Shown: in pieces, positions 54,494 through 63,900 of the stretch | Numbering within the stretch: the first letter of the stretch is position 1 | Layout of the letters: the number at the start of each line of letters is the position of its first letter | From: Bradyrhizobium cenepequi | GTDB taxonomy: Bacteria; Pseudomonadota; Alphaproteobacteria; Rhizobiales; Xanthobacteraceae | NCBI RefSeq assembly: GCF_020329485.1 | Contig: NZ_JAGKJI010000008.1 | Coordinates: 123,143 to 187,142 of the forward strand | Direction of reading: 5' to 3' | DNA: 64,000 nucleotides | Notes under the pieces: model-generated | Databases searched by the model: none | Seen by the model: only the letters and a program-made list of their open reading frames with translations | Told to the model about the DNA's origin: nothing | Position numbers and translations under genes: made by a program

Positions 54494-55123
54494 GTGGCGG
54501 GGGCGCTGCGTCAATTGCAACAGCGTGGCAGCCGCCCGACCGCCGACCTTAGCACACTTGCTGCACCGAAGCCTGCCGACCAGGTCATGAACGAAGGTCG
54601 TGGAAACGTGCGACAGCGCCGCAAGGTCGACGTCGCGGAGCGTCCTGCAACGCGAGCATTCGATCTCGAGCCAAGGATAGCCGAGAAGCGCGGTTATCTT
54701 GCACGCAATGGAGGATACGTCGCCTTTGGAGGATGCGCCGCAACGGCCGAGCTAGGTGCGCTCCGCGAATTCAGGAGTGGCGTCTCCAAGCAGGCGCGTC
54801 TGGCTAGAGCCCGAGCGAAGCGGGTCGAGGACTATCAGGAACTCCTGCGTAGCCGTTGTGCTCGCAGAAAGTACGACGGCGCTTTCCGAGTCGATCTCTC
54901 CGAGTATGAACGGTGGCTGCCAAAGCATCTGACGGAAGCTTTCAAGCTCTACGATGAAGGCGTCCCGCTGCTGGTGATCGAAAACGAAGCGGTCGATTTA
55001 GTGCCTTTGCTGGACGATCGACAGTTGGCCGACCTCATCTATCAATTGGATCGAGACGTCGAGCGGGCGGAGGCGGAAATCGATCGCCAAGCGTTGGAGC
55101 GTTTCTTCGACTTGACGGGGTAG
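54494..55123 (+). CDS. Uncharacterised charged protein upstream of a nucleotidyltransferase locus
   Basis: A 209-residue frame, probably starting lower down than 54494 because the first 45 residues look random. The C-terminal half is coherent and charged (RAKRVEDYQELLRSRCARRK; SEYERWLPKHLTEAFKLYDE; DDRQLADLIYQLDRDVERAE) and mainly helical. No family was recognised. It is followed by the frameshifted gene at 55355. Confidence 0.45.
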   Translation: MAGALRQLQQRGSRPTADLSTLAAPKPADQVMNEGRGNVRQRRKVDVAERPATRAFDLEPRIAEKRGYLARNGGYVAFGGCAATAELGALREFRSGVSKQARLARARAKRVEDYQELLRSRCARRKYDGAFRVDLSEYERWLPKHLTEAFKLYDEGVPLLVIENEAVDLVPLLDDRQLADLIYQLDRDVERAEAEIDRQALERFFDLTG

Positions 55124-55354
55124 TCCGGTCTCGTTCAAGGCCGACCATCAAGACGGCACACGTCCCTAACGAGCATTGCCGTTCCATGTCTTGTTGCCGG
55201 AAAGCTTTAGATTTGGTAGCAACGAGTCGGGTTCGCCACCTCCGACCTGTCGCCGGGTCAAACGGCTTCATCCTTCTCGACCACCATCGCCGATCCTTTT
55301 GGATCCGGGCATGTGGCGTAATCGGCGAACCCCGTGCCCTACCGAGGATCGAAG

Positions 55355-55979
55355 ATGAAGTTGACCATCACGATCACCGATGTTGAGCATATCAAGGCCG
55401 TCCTTCGGACGGCGCTTCCCGATGTCAAGTCGTCCCATAGGGTCGAGGCGCTTGCGCGCGGTCTCGGCTGGCGCACCAACGCGCCATGCGCGCCGCTCTG
55501 GCCGCCGGCCCAGTAGAAGTCGGCGCCGACGAAGCCGCATTTCTTGGCTATTTGCGCGAGCACTCGTTTGAGGCGCCGCCCGACAGCTTGACGCGTTCGC
55601 TTGCCAAATCGGGCGTTCGGCGGGCGATGGATCTAGAGCCCGCTCACAGCCGGTTCGGATACAGGTCGTCCGGCGACCGCGACGAGACCGTCGAGGAGCC
55701 GATGCGCGTTTCCAGACGAGCCGGGCGGAGATGCTGGACGACCAAGCCATCGCCGAGTTCATTCGCGCAGTCGAGTTCCTTTCGAGGTATCCGCGTCGCA
55801 AGACGATCAACCGCAAGAGGGGCAGCTACGGGCTGAAGCACGATGCTGAGCGAGCGACGGGCGACTATGTGGCAAACGGCATGCCGATCGCAGCCGCACT
55901 GGCCATGGGTTTCTCGGCGGTGCCTACCCATTCGGGTTCGCCGAACGCCCACTTCAACTTCGGCTCCAAGGCGGCATGA
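55355..55979 (+). pseudogene. Conserved plasmid/island protein, twice frameshifted
   Basis: From ATG 55355 (GAGGATC upstream) the product starts KLTITITDVEHIKAVLRTAL and PDVKSSHRVEALARGLGW. A frameshift near 55,485 leads into ALAAGPVEVGADEAAFLGYL, and another near 55,720 leads into EFIRAVEFLSRYPRRKTINR and GFSAVPTHSGSPNAHFNF. Stitched together it would be about 210 residues. The sense of the final block is that of a small conserved protein seen in element-borne loci; function unknown. Confidence 0.5.
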
Positions 55980-56008
55980 ATGGCCGCCGCAGGTAGCCAA
56001 AAGTTCCC

Positions 56009-56118
56009 GGTTTCAACAGTTTGGCCTGAATCTAGACGAAACTGTTGAAACCATTGATTATAAATGCTAAATACGGTTTCAACAGTAACGACCCATATCA
56101 GCCCTAAGTGTTGAAACC
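56009..56118 (+). promoter_or_regulatory. Four-site operator upstream of the nucleotidyltransferase gene
   Basis: Four copies of GGTTTCAACAGT in alternating orientation: forward 56009-56020, reverse 56041-56052, forward 56075-56086, reverse 56107-56118 (one mismatch). The first pair extends to a perfect 14-base inverted repeat. Start-to-start spacings are 32, 34 and 32 bases, about three helical turns. The last site ends directly before the ATG at 56119, so binding would block both transcription and translation start. An autoregulatory role is inferred. Confidence 0.7.
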
Positions 56119-57162
56119 ATGGATTTTCAAGAGCTTAATAATGATCAGCGCCGCGAGGTGGTCAACAGCCAGCAGCGCTTTCAGGCCCTGCGGGACGCCA
56201 AGGAGGCGTGCGACGCGCATCGTGGTTCCCTGACCTGGGTGGAGTCCAAAGGCCACGAATACCTCGCCCGGAGCTACTACGACAAGGCCGGCCTCCGGAA
56301 GCAAAGCTCACTCGGGGCGCGCTCTGCCGAAACCGAAAAAATGAAGACCGACTTCGAGGCTAAGCGCGCTGCGGCGCAAGCCCGATTGAAGAACCTGCGT
56401 GACACGATGGAGCGGCAATCCGCGGTCAATCGTGCACTCGGCCTGGGTCGCGTACCCCTGATCGGAGCTCGGATCATGCGAGCTCTCGACGGCTTTGGGA
56501 TGTTGGGCTCCGGCATTCGGATTCTCGGAACGAACGCGATCTACGGTTATGAAGCTTCTTCCGGCGTCAGGATCGATCCAGGCCTGGCCACGACGGAAGA
56601 CATCGATCTTCTGTTCGATGCGCGCGGCGGCCTTACGTTCGTGGCGGACGACGACGTCTCAGAGTCTTCGCTCCTGAAGGTACTTCAACGCGTCGACACC
56701 AGCTTCGAACGCGCCAAGCAGACGTTCCGAGCTGTGAACCGGGACGGCTATCTCGTCGATCTGATCAAGCCTATGCAGAGCCCTCCTTGGAGGAAGGCTC
56801 CGGACAAGATCGGCTCAGACCCCGAAGACCTGACTGCCGTTCAAATCGAAGGTCTCGATTGGCTGCAGAATTCTCCGGCTTTCGAGGCGGTCGCTATCGA
56901 CGAAAGGGGCGAACCGACGCGCATCGTCGCTCCAGATCCGCGGGTTTGGGCCGCCCATAAGCTTTGGTTGTCCCGTCGTGCGGACAGGGAGCCGCTCAAG
57001 CGCCAACGAGATGCAGCACAGGCCGAAGCCGTGGGTGCTCTGGTCGCGAACTATCTCACTCACCTGCCGTTCGACGCAGAGCAGCTAAGGATGCCCCCGA
57101 AAGAAGTGGTAGACAGCGCGGCGCCGCTTTTCGTTAAGAAAGACACTGCGGCGCGGGCCTAG
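56119..57162 (+). CDS. GSU2403-type nucleotidyltransferase-fold protein
   Basis: A 347-residue protein. After a helical N-terminus (DFQELNNDQRREVVNSQQRF) comes a nucleotidyltransferase fold with LGTNAIYGYEASSGVRIDPG and TTEDIDLLFDARGGLTFVAD, the acidic pair being in DIDLL. Then GYLVDLIKP and VAPDPRVWAAHKLWLSRRAD match the GSU2403 family C-terminal blocks. Members are candidates for tRNA- or protein-modifying toxins. The start is at ATG 56119, directly behind the four-site operator; no other Shine-Dalgarno is visible. Confidence 0.82.
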   Translation: MDFQELNNDQRREVVNSQQRFQALRDAKEACDAHRGSLTWVESKGHEYLARSYYDKAGLRKQSSLGARSAETEKMKTDFEAKRAAAQARLKNLRDTMERQSAVNRALGLGRVPLIGARIMRALDGFGMLGSGIRILGTNAIYGYEASSGVRIDPGLATTEDIDLLFDARGGLTFVADDDVSESSLLKVLQRVDTSFERAKQTFRAVNRDGYLVDLIKPMQSPPWRKAPDKIGSDPEDLTAVQIEGLDWLQNSPAFEAVAIDERGEPTRIVAPDPRVWAAHKLWLSRRADREPLKRQRDAAQAEAVGALVANYLTHLPFDAEQLRMPPKEVVDSAAPLFVKKDTAARA

Positions 57163-58074
57163 GGGTCAGGCTCGACAAGAACGAGGCCGGCATAGCCGGT
57201 GCCGATCATCGGCGGCACCATGATGATGATCAGCATGGTGCTGCTGCTCGTGGGCATGATGGTCACGCCATAGTCGGCATGACGACGATCATCATCACCA
57301 GCATCATCGCAGCAGCAGCACCACCAGCGCCCACACCACCAGCTTCGCTATCTGGGCCGCCGGCAATGCCGGCGGCCCAGCGGCTGCTGGCGACTTGACA
57401 TCGATCAAAGATCGGTTGGGATCGTCTTTCGGAAGAGAAGACGCGCTCGCCGGGACCTCGGGCCTGAGACCAGCTGAAACCCAAACCGCGCAGCGCGTCA
57501 AACGGAATCTGAAAAAGCGCAGGCATGTCAAAGACTTGCTGGTGCAGCTTTTCAAGGACTCGTCTGCCGGCACCCTCGGCTAAGTCAGCTGAATCTCGTG
57601 ATTTTCCGGAATCGGGTTTTAGGCGTTAACCGTCCGCGCGCCCAAACCCGCTGTCGGCGGGGGTGGGCGAGAAACTTGAATTCGGCGATGCCGGACGGCT
57701 CCGGGCCGCTTGGGATATCATGGAACAGGCGGCGAGAGAGTTCCTGAAGCAGAGGAAATCAAGGAGAACACCCTGAAACTCCTCCGTTTATTCTTGCGGT
57801 TGCGCGGGCGTGGCGGTTCAATCGGCCGGCTGAAGGACCGATAGATGAAGCTGTTTAGTTATCTTCCGGAGACTCTTTTCAAGCCCTTGTCGGGGCCGAA
57901 GAAGCACGTCTAAGGCAGCCGTTCGCGGTGCAAGTTCCCAAGCGGGAGTATGTTAAATGCCGGGTCCGTGACGAGAGACCACGAGATCGTGCGCCCCATC
58001 GCCAGGCCTTCAGCCTTCGTCCTCGCCTTAATGGTTGCCGCTCGCATACGGCAGATTCAGGAATTTCGGCAGGC
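57163..58074. other. Intergenic stretch with low-complexity parts
   Basis: 57205-57330 is rich in ATGATG/ATCATC-type triplets that produce short Met/Ile-rich frames. A short frame at 57844-57912 (KLFSYLPETLFKPLSGPKKH) looks like a cut N-terminus of an unknown protein. A plus-strand frame at 57395-57583 (62 codons) could be real but matches no family. Confidence 0.35.
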
Positions 58075-58434
58075 TTAGCTGCCTGCCTGACCAGCGCGGA
58101 GAGCTGCCGCTAAAGCGTCTTCCAGCCTCGTCTTCTCCAGCAGGAGATCGGCGACAATCTTTCGAAACCGTTGGTTCTCGAGCGTAAGCTCCTCCAACAC
58201 ACGCGGCATGTCATCCATCGTTCGCGCGTTGGGTAACATCATTCTATCCTCGAGCGCAGCACTTTGCGCGAGCGCAGCATCACTCTTATGCAAGGGCAGC
58301 TTCCGCCAACGATGAAGTGTCATCACGCTGACCCCGAGCGCTTTGCAAATCTCCGCCTGGGTATTGCCTGCTCGTGCAAGCTCATCCGCTCGGACGAGCT
58401 TCGACAGAATCTCCTCCTGAGAGTGCTTCTTCAT
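58075..58434 (-). mobile_element. IS3-type OrfA-like helix-turn-helix protein
   Basis: A 119-residue protein starting KKHSQEEILSKLVRADELAR, with the transposase OrfA-type HTH AGNTQAEICKALGVSVMTLH and a C-terminal leucine-zipper-like helix (LEELTLENQRFRKIVADLLL). No OrfB follows. Stand-alone copies of this protein are frequent in Bradyrhizobium-type genomes. Confidence 0.75.
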
Positions 58435-58605
58435 CTTCCTCAAATCCGCTCGAGCAGCTACATCTGTGGTGCTGCTGCCTGGAATCAAAGAAGGCGCCTG
58501 GCAAAACTGGGGCCACCAGCTTTCGACACTCGACGGGACTCCGGCACGACTCTATTGCTGCGAACTTGTGACTCAGGAACTAGCTCGGAGAACACCTTCT
58601 TTGAG

Positions 58606-58636
58606 ATCGTACAACCTGACGCTACGTACGATTCAA
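58606..58636 (-). promoter_or_regulatory. MerR-type operator-promoter within transposase debris
   Basis: Minus strand: -35 TTGAAT, 19-base spacer, -10 TACGAT, dyad AATCGTACG-TAG-CGTCAGGTT. It shares the extended block upstream of the -35 with the copy at 10852-10882 and the left edge. Downstream on the minus strand lies the OrfA-like gene after about 170 bases. Confidence 0.55.
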
Positions 58637-59085
58637 GCTTCTTCGAGGATTCTCGCCGAATATGTCCGAACTGCCGGCTTGCAGAAGTAGTCTTCGCCCG
58701 CATCCCCGCCCAGGAACAATCCGCACGCCATCAGCTGCAGCCCAAAGGCCCGCCAGATGCGCTGCACGCTTGAGACCGACAGCCTGCTTTCTTCGGCATG
58801 CTGCGCGAGCTCCAACGCGTGGCATTCTTGGAACGTGGACGAGAAGTCCCAGATTCAGGCGCTCGACCGCAGCCAGCCGATGCTGCCGATGCGGCCGGCC
58901 AGCCTGCGCGGCGCAGCCATGACTACACCCGCCACGGAACGACTTCGCTCTTCGCAGCCCTCGATATCGCGACCGGGAATGTCATCGGCAAATGCTATTC
59001 CCGGCATTCGCGCCGCCGAATTCCGCAAGTTTCTCGATGGGCCGCTGTTCCGCTGACCTCGATGTCCATCTTGTCATGGATACCC
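58637..59085 (+). mobile_element. IS630-family transposase remnants
   Basis: Plus-strand pieces in several frames at about 58,830-59,085 correspond to the IS630 catalytic region: [19 protein letters not shown], then [28 protein letters not shown] and a final SILSWIP-type piece. On the minus strand at 58633-58815, [20 protein letters not shown] is the N-terminal HTH of the same family in opposite orientation. The element is scrambled and inactive. Confidence 0.75.
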
Positions 59086-59094
59086 GTCGGGGAG

Positions 59095-60037
59095 GATCGG
59101 GTCAAACGTCCCATAGCCGGTCCATATTGGCGTGACGAAGATAGAAGATGGGATTGGTCGGTGACATGATGACCTGCATGAAGCCGCCGAGGCCGTTGTA
59201 AGCGCCACCAACAGTTGTGCACGAGGTTATGCGGTTGACTCTCGAGAATAGCGAAGCCGGGGGATGAACTGTGATTTAGGGCTTTCGGGCCCCCAAACGA
59301 TATGAAATAGCGTGGTCCCAGCGCGTCGAGAATCGTCGGCTGTGAGCACCGACTGCTTTTCAGGGGTCTATTTGGGATCACCAGATCGGGCTGTGCTGCG
59401 TGAGGCCGCGCGCATGGCCGCGGTCAGAAAACAGGGCCCCCGCTGGACTATCAATAATGTCGAACCACAGGCCTTCGGGGAAAAGAATCGAACGGGTGAG
59501 CATCTGGATGTACTGCGGCGACGGACTTGGGTTGCCATCCGCATCCTTCGTCATCGCCCAGTAGTTTGAATTGGCGATTGCATCCTGAAACTGCTTTTTG
59601 AAGTCGGCCGCCGAAGCGATGAAACGCATCGTTGTTTGGGTCGAGAACATGTTCGAACATGACCTTGGGGATGCGAGGCTCCGCCGTCCAATCCCAATAC
59701 GGCAGTGCAAATTCAGGATCACCGCTGAGCTCCCGACAGATCTGCTCGAACCACCCGATGTAGGCGCGATGCAAGGGCACCAATTGCCATGCGGACAGTC
59801 GATCGTGTGGATGAGGCCGTACCGATACCAGTTACGCGCATCGGTTGGCGGCAAGGCCAGCATAGCCGTGATGGCCTTCTTGTAGCTATCGATCACGCGC
59901 CAGGCAATTGGGATCGGAAATATTCCAGCGGCGATATTTCGCTGCCGCCTTCGAAGGAGTTGGAAGTACGTGGTAGCTGCAAGCGCAGCTCCTCCGGTCA
60001 GAACCTCCCGTCGCGAAAGTGATGCGTTCGCCAACAT
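59095..60037 (-). pseudogene. Tyrosinase (type-3 copper protein) gene with several frameshifts
   Basis: The start (LANASLSRREVLTGGAALAA) carries a Tat-type signal with SRR. CuA elements appear in YGLIHTIDCPHGNW and VPLHRAYIGWFEQICREL, followed by FALPYWDWTAEPRIPKVMFE. CuB elements are in ILESQPHNLVHN and [17 protein letters not shown] near 59,100-59,270, where one conserved His of FYLHHAN is Arg. The pieces lie in at least three frames and a stop closes the main frame at 59378. Rhizobial symbiotic plasmids carry melanin-forming tyrosinases, so this is a plausible symbiosis-related relic. Confidence 0.85.
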
Positions 60038-60337
60038 TGACCTTGCCCCACTATCTCGTTGAAGTAGAAGACGGACGGTGACACGCGCATTGATGGTTAT
60101 ACTACATTGTGGCCAGAGGACAACCTGACCGTCCGTGTTGTTGTGTTGAGCTGTGTCCGGTTGAAGACGTCAATGTCCCAAGCCCAACAGTAAGTCGGCA
60201 GGATTCCGCCGGCGCGCCGAGAAGCGCATTGTTTCTTCAGGAAAAACTTGCAGAACGTCATTGGCACGTCGGTTGCTTAAGATGGGGGTGGATCCGTTAC
60301 GACCATCACGGTCTCGCAGCCCCGCCCAAGAGTTCAG

Positions 60338-60736
60338 ATGAAACTTGCTCGATTGGTCCAAAGCAGTGCCATGATGTTGCCGCCGGCGCTGGATTGGTAT
60401 CGTGCAAATCGCGACATCATGTTGTGTCAGCCGGACGATATGTTTTCGCCTTTGCCGGACCAGGTTCGATGGAATCGTCCTGCCGGCGACTTCTCTCTGT
60501 CTTTCGATCTTCCTTTCAGAGTTGACGCGGACACCGCGGACGCGTGCGCAAGGCGTGACAATGTCATTGTTATGCCGATGAGCTTCTTCGCATTGGATAA
60601 CGACTGCCGGATCCGATTGGCATTCAGCGCGGTTACTCCCGAGCATCTCAACTGGTTTGAGAAGGTTAGGTCGTTATGTGGCGCGGCGGGTCGGGCGGGA
60701 TTGCCCAGGCTACGCGACGACTCGGCGGGAGCGTGA
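60338..60736 (+). pseudogene. PLP-dependent aminotransferase, C-terminal fragment
   Basis: The frame ends RRDNVIVMPMSFFALDNDCR and RIRLAFSAVTPEHLNWFEKV, the usual C-terminal beta-strand and helix of fold-type I aminotransferases (RIRL-FS-V-PE). The lysine-bearing catalytic centre is absent. It ends about 200 bases before the synthetase gene. Possibly the tail of a gene that supplied an amino-acid precursor. Confidence 0.55.
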
Positions 60737-60935
60737 AGATGGCCCATCGGTCTCCTCCGGTGCACGCCGGCGTGTCTTGGCCAAACGCTCGGGCGCGTCA
60801 CATGCGACCACGTAGACCGCTAATTGTCGCAGATCGTATGGGTCCCTGTGCGGGTTTTGTGGAGTTCGGCGGTTAATTGCGGGACCGTTGAAAGCGGCGG
60901 CTGGCCACGCGCGTCACACACGTGGAGGTTTTGTC

Positions 60936-63900
60936 ATGAGCGTGGGGTACGAACATCACGACACATGTGTGTTGGCCTCATCAAGTTGCGAACTCGGCGA
61001 TTGGGATGGGCAACGACCTGCAGCCTCACCAATCGGTTCTTCCGTCTTTGTTGGTAGTGGTAGGCCAGCTATCAGGTGTGCTGAGCTTGCAAGGGAAATG
61101 GGCCACGACATCCGCGCGGTGCTGTGTGCCGACGCCATATTCTCGGATTGGGCGGCGCGCGCCAATATCCTGTGTGTCGCGACTGTTGAAGAACTATCAA
61201 GCTTGCTGAAGGCCGAACCGGTTGACTGGCTATTTTCCGTAGGAAATCCGTTCATGTTGCCGGCGGATGTGTTGGGGCGAGTGCGTCAAGGCGCCTTCAA
61301 CTACCACGACGGTCCGTTGCCACGATATGCGGGAGTTCATGCGACGTCTTGGGCGCTTCTGGCCCAAGAAGCCGAACATGGCATCACGTGGCATCGTATC
61401 GATGGTGGGGTTGATACTGGTGACCTGGTGGTGCAACGCCAAGTCTTGATTGCGCCCAGTGATACGGCGTTAACCCTGAACCTCAAATGTTATGAAGCCG
61501 CGATCGAGGGCTTCGGCGAGCTGTTAACTCGCCTAACAAATGGAGAGCTCAGTGGCCGTCCGCAGGCGCTAGCGGACCGAAGCGTTTTTCCGAAACGTAG
61601 ACGCCCAGATGCTGCGGGCTGTCTGCGATGGGATCGATCCGCGCAAGCTCTGTCAGCGATGACACGCGCCTTAGACTTTGGGCCGTATCATTCCAATCCG
61701 TTGTGTCTGTCCAAGGCTCTTGTAGCCGATGACGTTGTCGCCGTCAGGTGCTTGGAGGCGGCGGCTGGACGCTCGGGTTTTCCGGCAGGGTCCCTGGTTG
61801 AAATCCACCCCAGCCACTGGCGTGTGGCGACCGGTACAGAGGATGTCGATGTTTGGTTTGGCAGCTCGGATGGTCAGGCTCTGGACGCGCGGGCGCTCGC
61901 GAGGCGCTCAGATCTCGATGTAGGCGATCGCCTCCCGATTCTAAGCGATGACGAGGCGCGGAGCATAACTGTTACGCATGAAATGTTGGCGCCTCGGGAG
62001 AGTTTTTGGCGACAGCGGCTTGAGCAATTTAACATATTGCAGCTTCCTTTTCTGTCGCCTCCACAAGCTGTGGCTCCCCCGAGATGGCAGTCGAGTTCAT
62101 GGCTCATTCCAAGTGCTTTGGCCGAGCTGCCGCCAGTTGATCGCACTGAGTACTTGCTGAGTGCTTTACTGGTCTATCTCGCCCGCATCACGGGTGAAAC
62201 AGAGCTTCAATTGGGTTGGACACCCGCACCAATCAAATCGCGAGCCGGGTCGAAAGCGGTGGAGGTGCTTGTCGCTTCTGTCGTGCCAATGGAAATTATC
62301 GTAGATCTCGGTCATGATTTTGCAGAGGTGCGCAGGGCGGTGGCGGCCGAGTGCGCTCAGCTGAGGGAGAACGGTAGCTTTGCGCGGGATCTTATTGCGC
62401 GCTACCCGACGTTGCGGGGTGCGGAGGTGCTACGATCGCGCCGTCCCTGGCCGATTGGCGTTACGGTTACTGCAAATAGCGGGTCTGCCGCTGGTGATCT
62501 TGCGTCAAGCCCGAGTTTTGAGACGCCCCTATCCGGTGATTTGCTGACGTTTGAGGTTTGCGTTCTGGAAGGGAGCTTTCGATGGCACTTTGATGCAGGT
62601 CGCTTGGCGCCCAAGCAGATCGACCGCATGACGCAGCATTTGCAAAATTTGTTATGTGCTGTGATGGCCGATGCGGAGCAGCCGGTAGGACGAATTGGCC
62701 TCTTGTCGTCCGATGAGCGCACGTACCTTTTGGAGGAGCTGAACCGGACAGCGGCTCCCTATCCTGCGGAGCGGTGCATCCATGAGCTGTTCGAGGCGCA
62801 GGTGCGGAAAGAGCCGGATGCGGTGGCGGTGATCCAAGCGGACGTGCGCTTAAGCTATGGCGAGCTCAATGTGCGGGCCAACCGCCTCGCGCATCATATG
62901 ATCGCGCTCGGAGTGAAGCCGGGGGATCGCGTTGCGATAGTGCTGGATCGCTCCATTGCCCTTGTGGTGGCGCAACTCGCGGTTCTGAAGGCGGGCGGGG
63001 TTTATGTGCCGATCGGTCGCGGTCTTCCATCTGGGCGACAAAGCTGGATGATCGCCGACTGTGCCGTGCGCCTGGTGCTCACAGCGACTGACAATGATGG
63101 CGAGCTTGACGTTGCGATTCCTGTTTTGGGCATTGAGCCGATCATGGCTGGAGCAGGATGTAATACCGATCCTAGCCTGGCATTGACCGCCGAGGCTGCC
63201 GCTTACGTGATGTACACCTCCGGGTCGACCGGCGTTCCTAAGGCGGTTGCTGTTCCTCATCGTGCTGTCAACCGGCTCGTGATCAACAATGGGTATGCGG
63301 AGTTCACCTCGAGTGATCGTGTGGCCTGGGTAGGCAATCCCGCCTTTAGTATCAGTACGCTGGAAGTCTGGGCGCCGCTACTACACGGTGCGCGTCTGAT
63401 TGTGATTCCATACATTGGTGTGCTGCAGCACGAGGTCTTGCGCGGGTTTGTTCAGCAGAACGGCATTACCGTGCTGCATTTGACAGCCGGTCTGTTTAGC
63501 CAGAGCGCCGATAATTTGGTTCCGGTGCTGGCGAGTTTGCGATTGCTATTAGTTGGTGGTGGCGCGGTTGATGTGGCGGCAGTAGCACGGGTTTTAAGGC
63601 AGAGCCGACCGCAACATCTCTTGCACTGCTACGGTTCAACTGAGACGGCGACCTTTGCGACGGTCTGCGAGATCACCGCGATTGACGAGACATTCCGCCG
63701 GCTCCCGATCGGGCGTCCGATTGCGAACACGCGTGTGTACCTGCTCGACGGTCATGGTGCGCCCGTTCCGTTTGGCGCGGTCGGGGAGCTCTACATCGGC
63801 GGGGCGGGGGTCGCGCGGGGGTATCTGAACCAGCCGGAGCTGACGGCGGAGCGGTTCATCGCCAATCCCTTTGTGGCAGGCGACCGGCTGTACAAGACCG

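Noticed and set aside
57205..57330. Met/Ile-rich short frames in ATGATG/ATCATC repeats
   Set aside because: Low-complexity DNA gives such frames by chance; none has a ribosome site.
60427..60801. Possible minus-strand gene opposite the aminotransferase fragment
   Set aside because: The plus strand has a clear aminotransferase end, and the minus frame has no family features.
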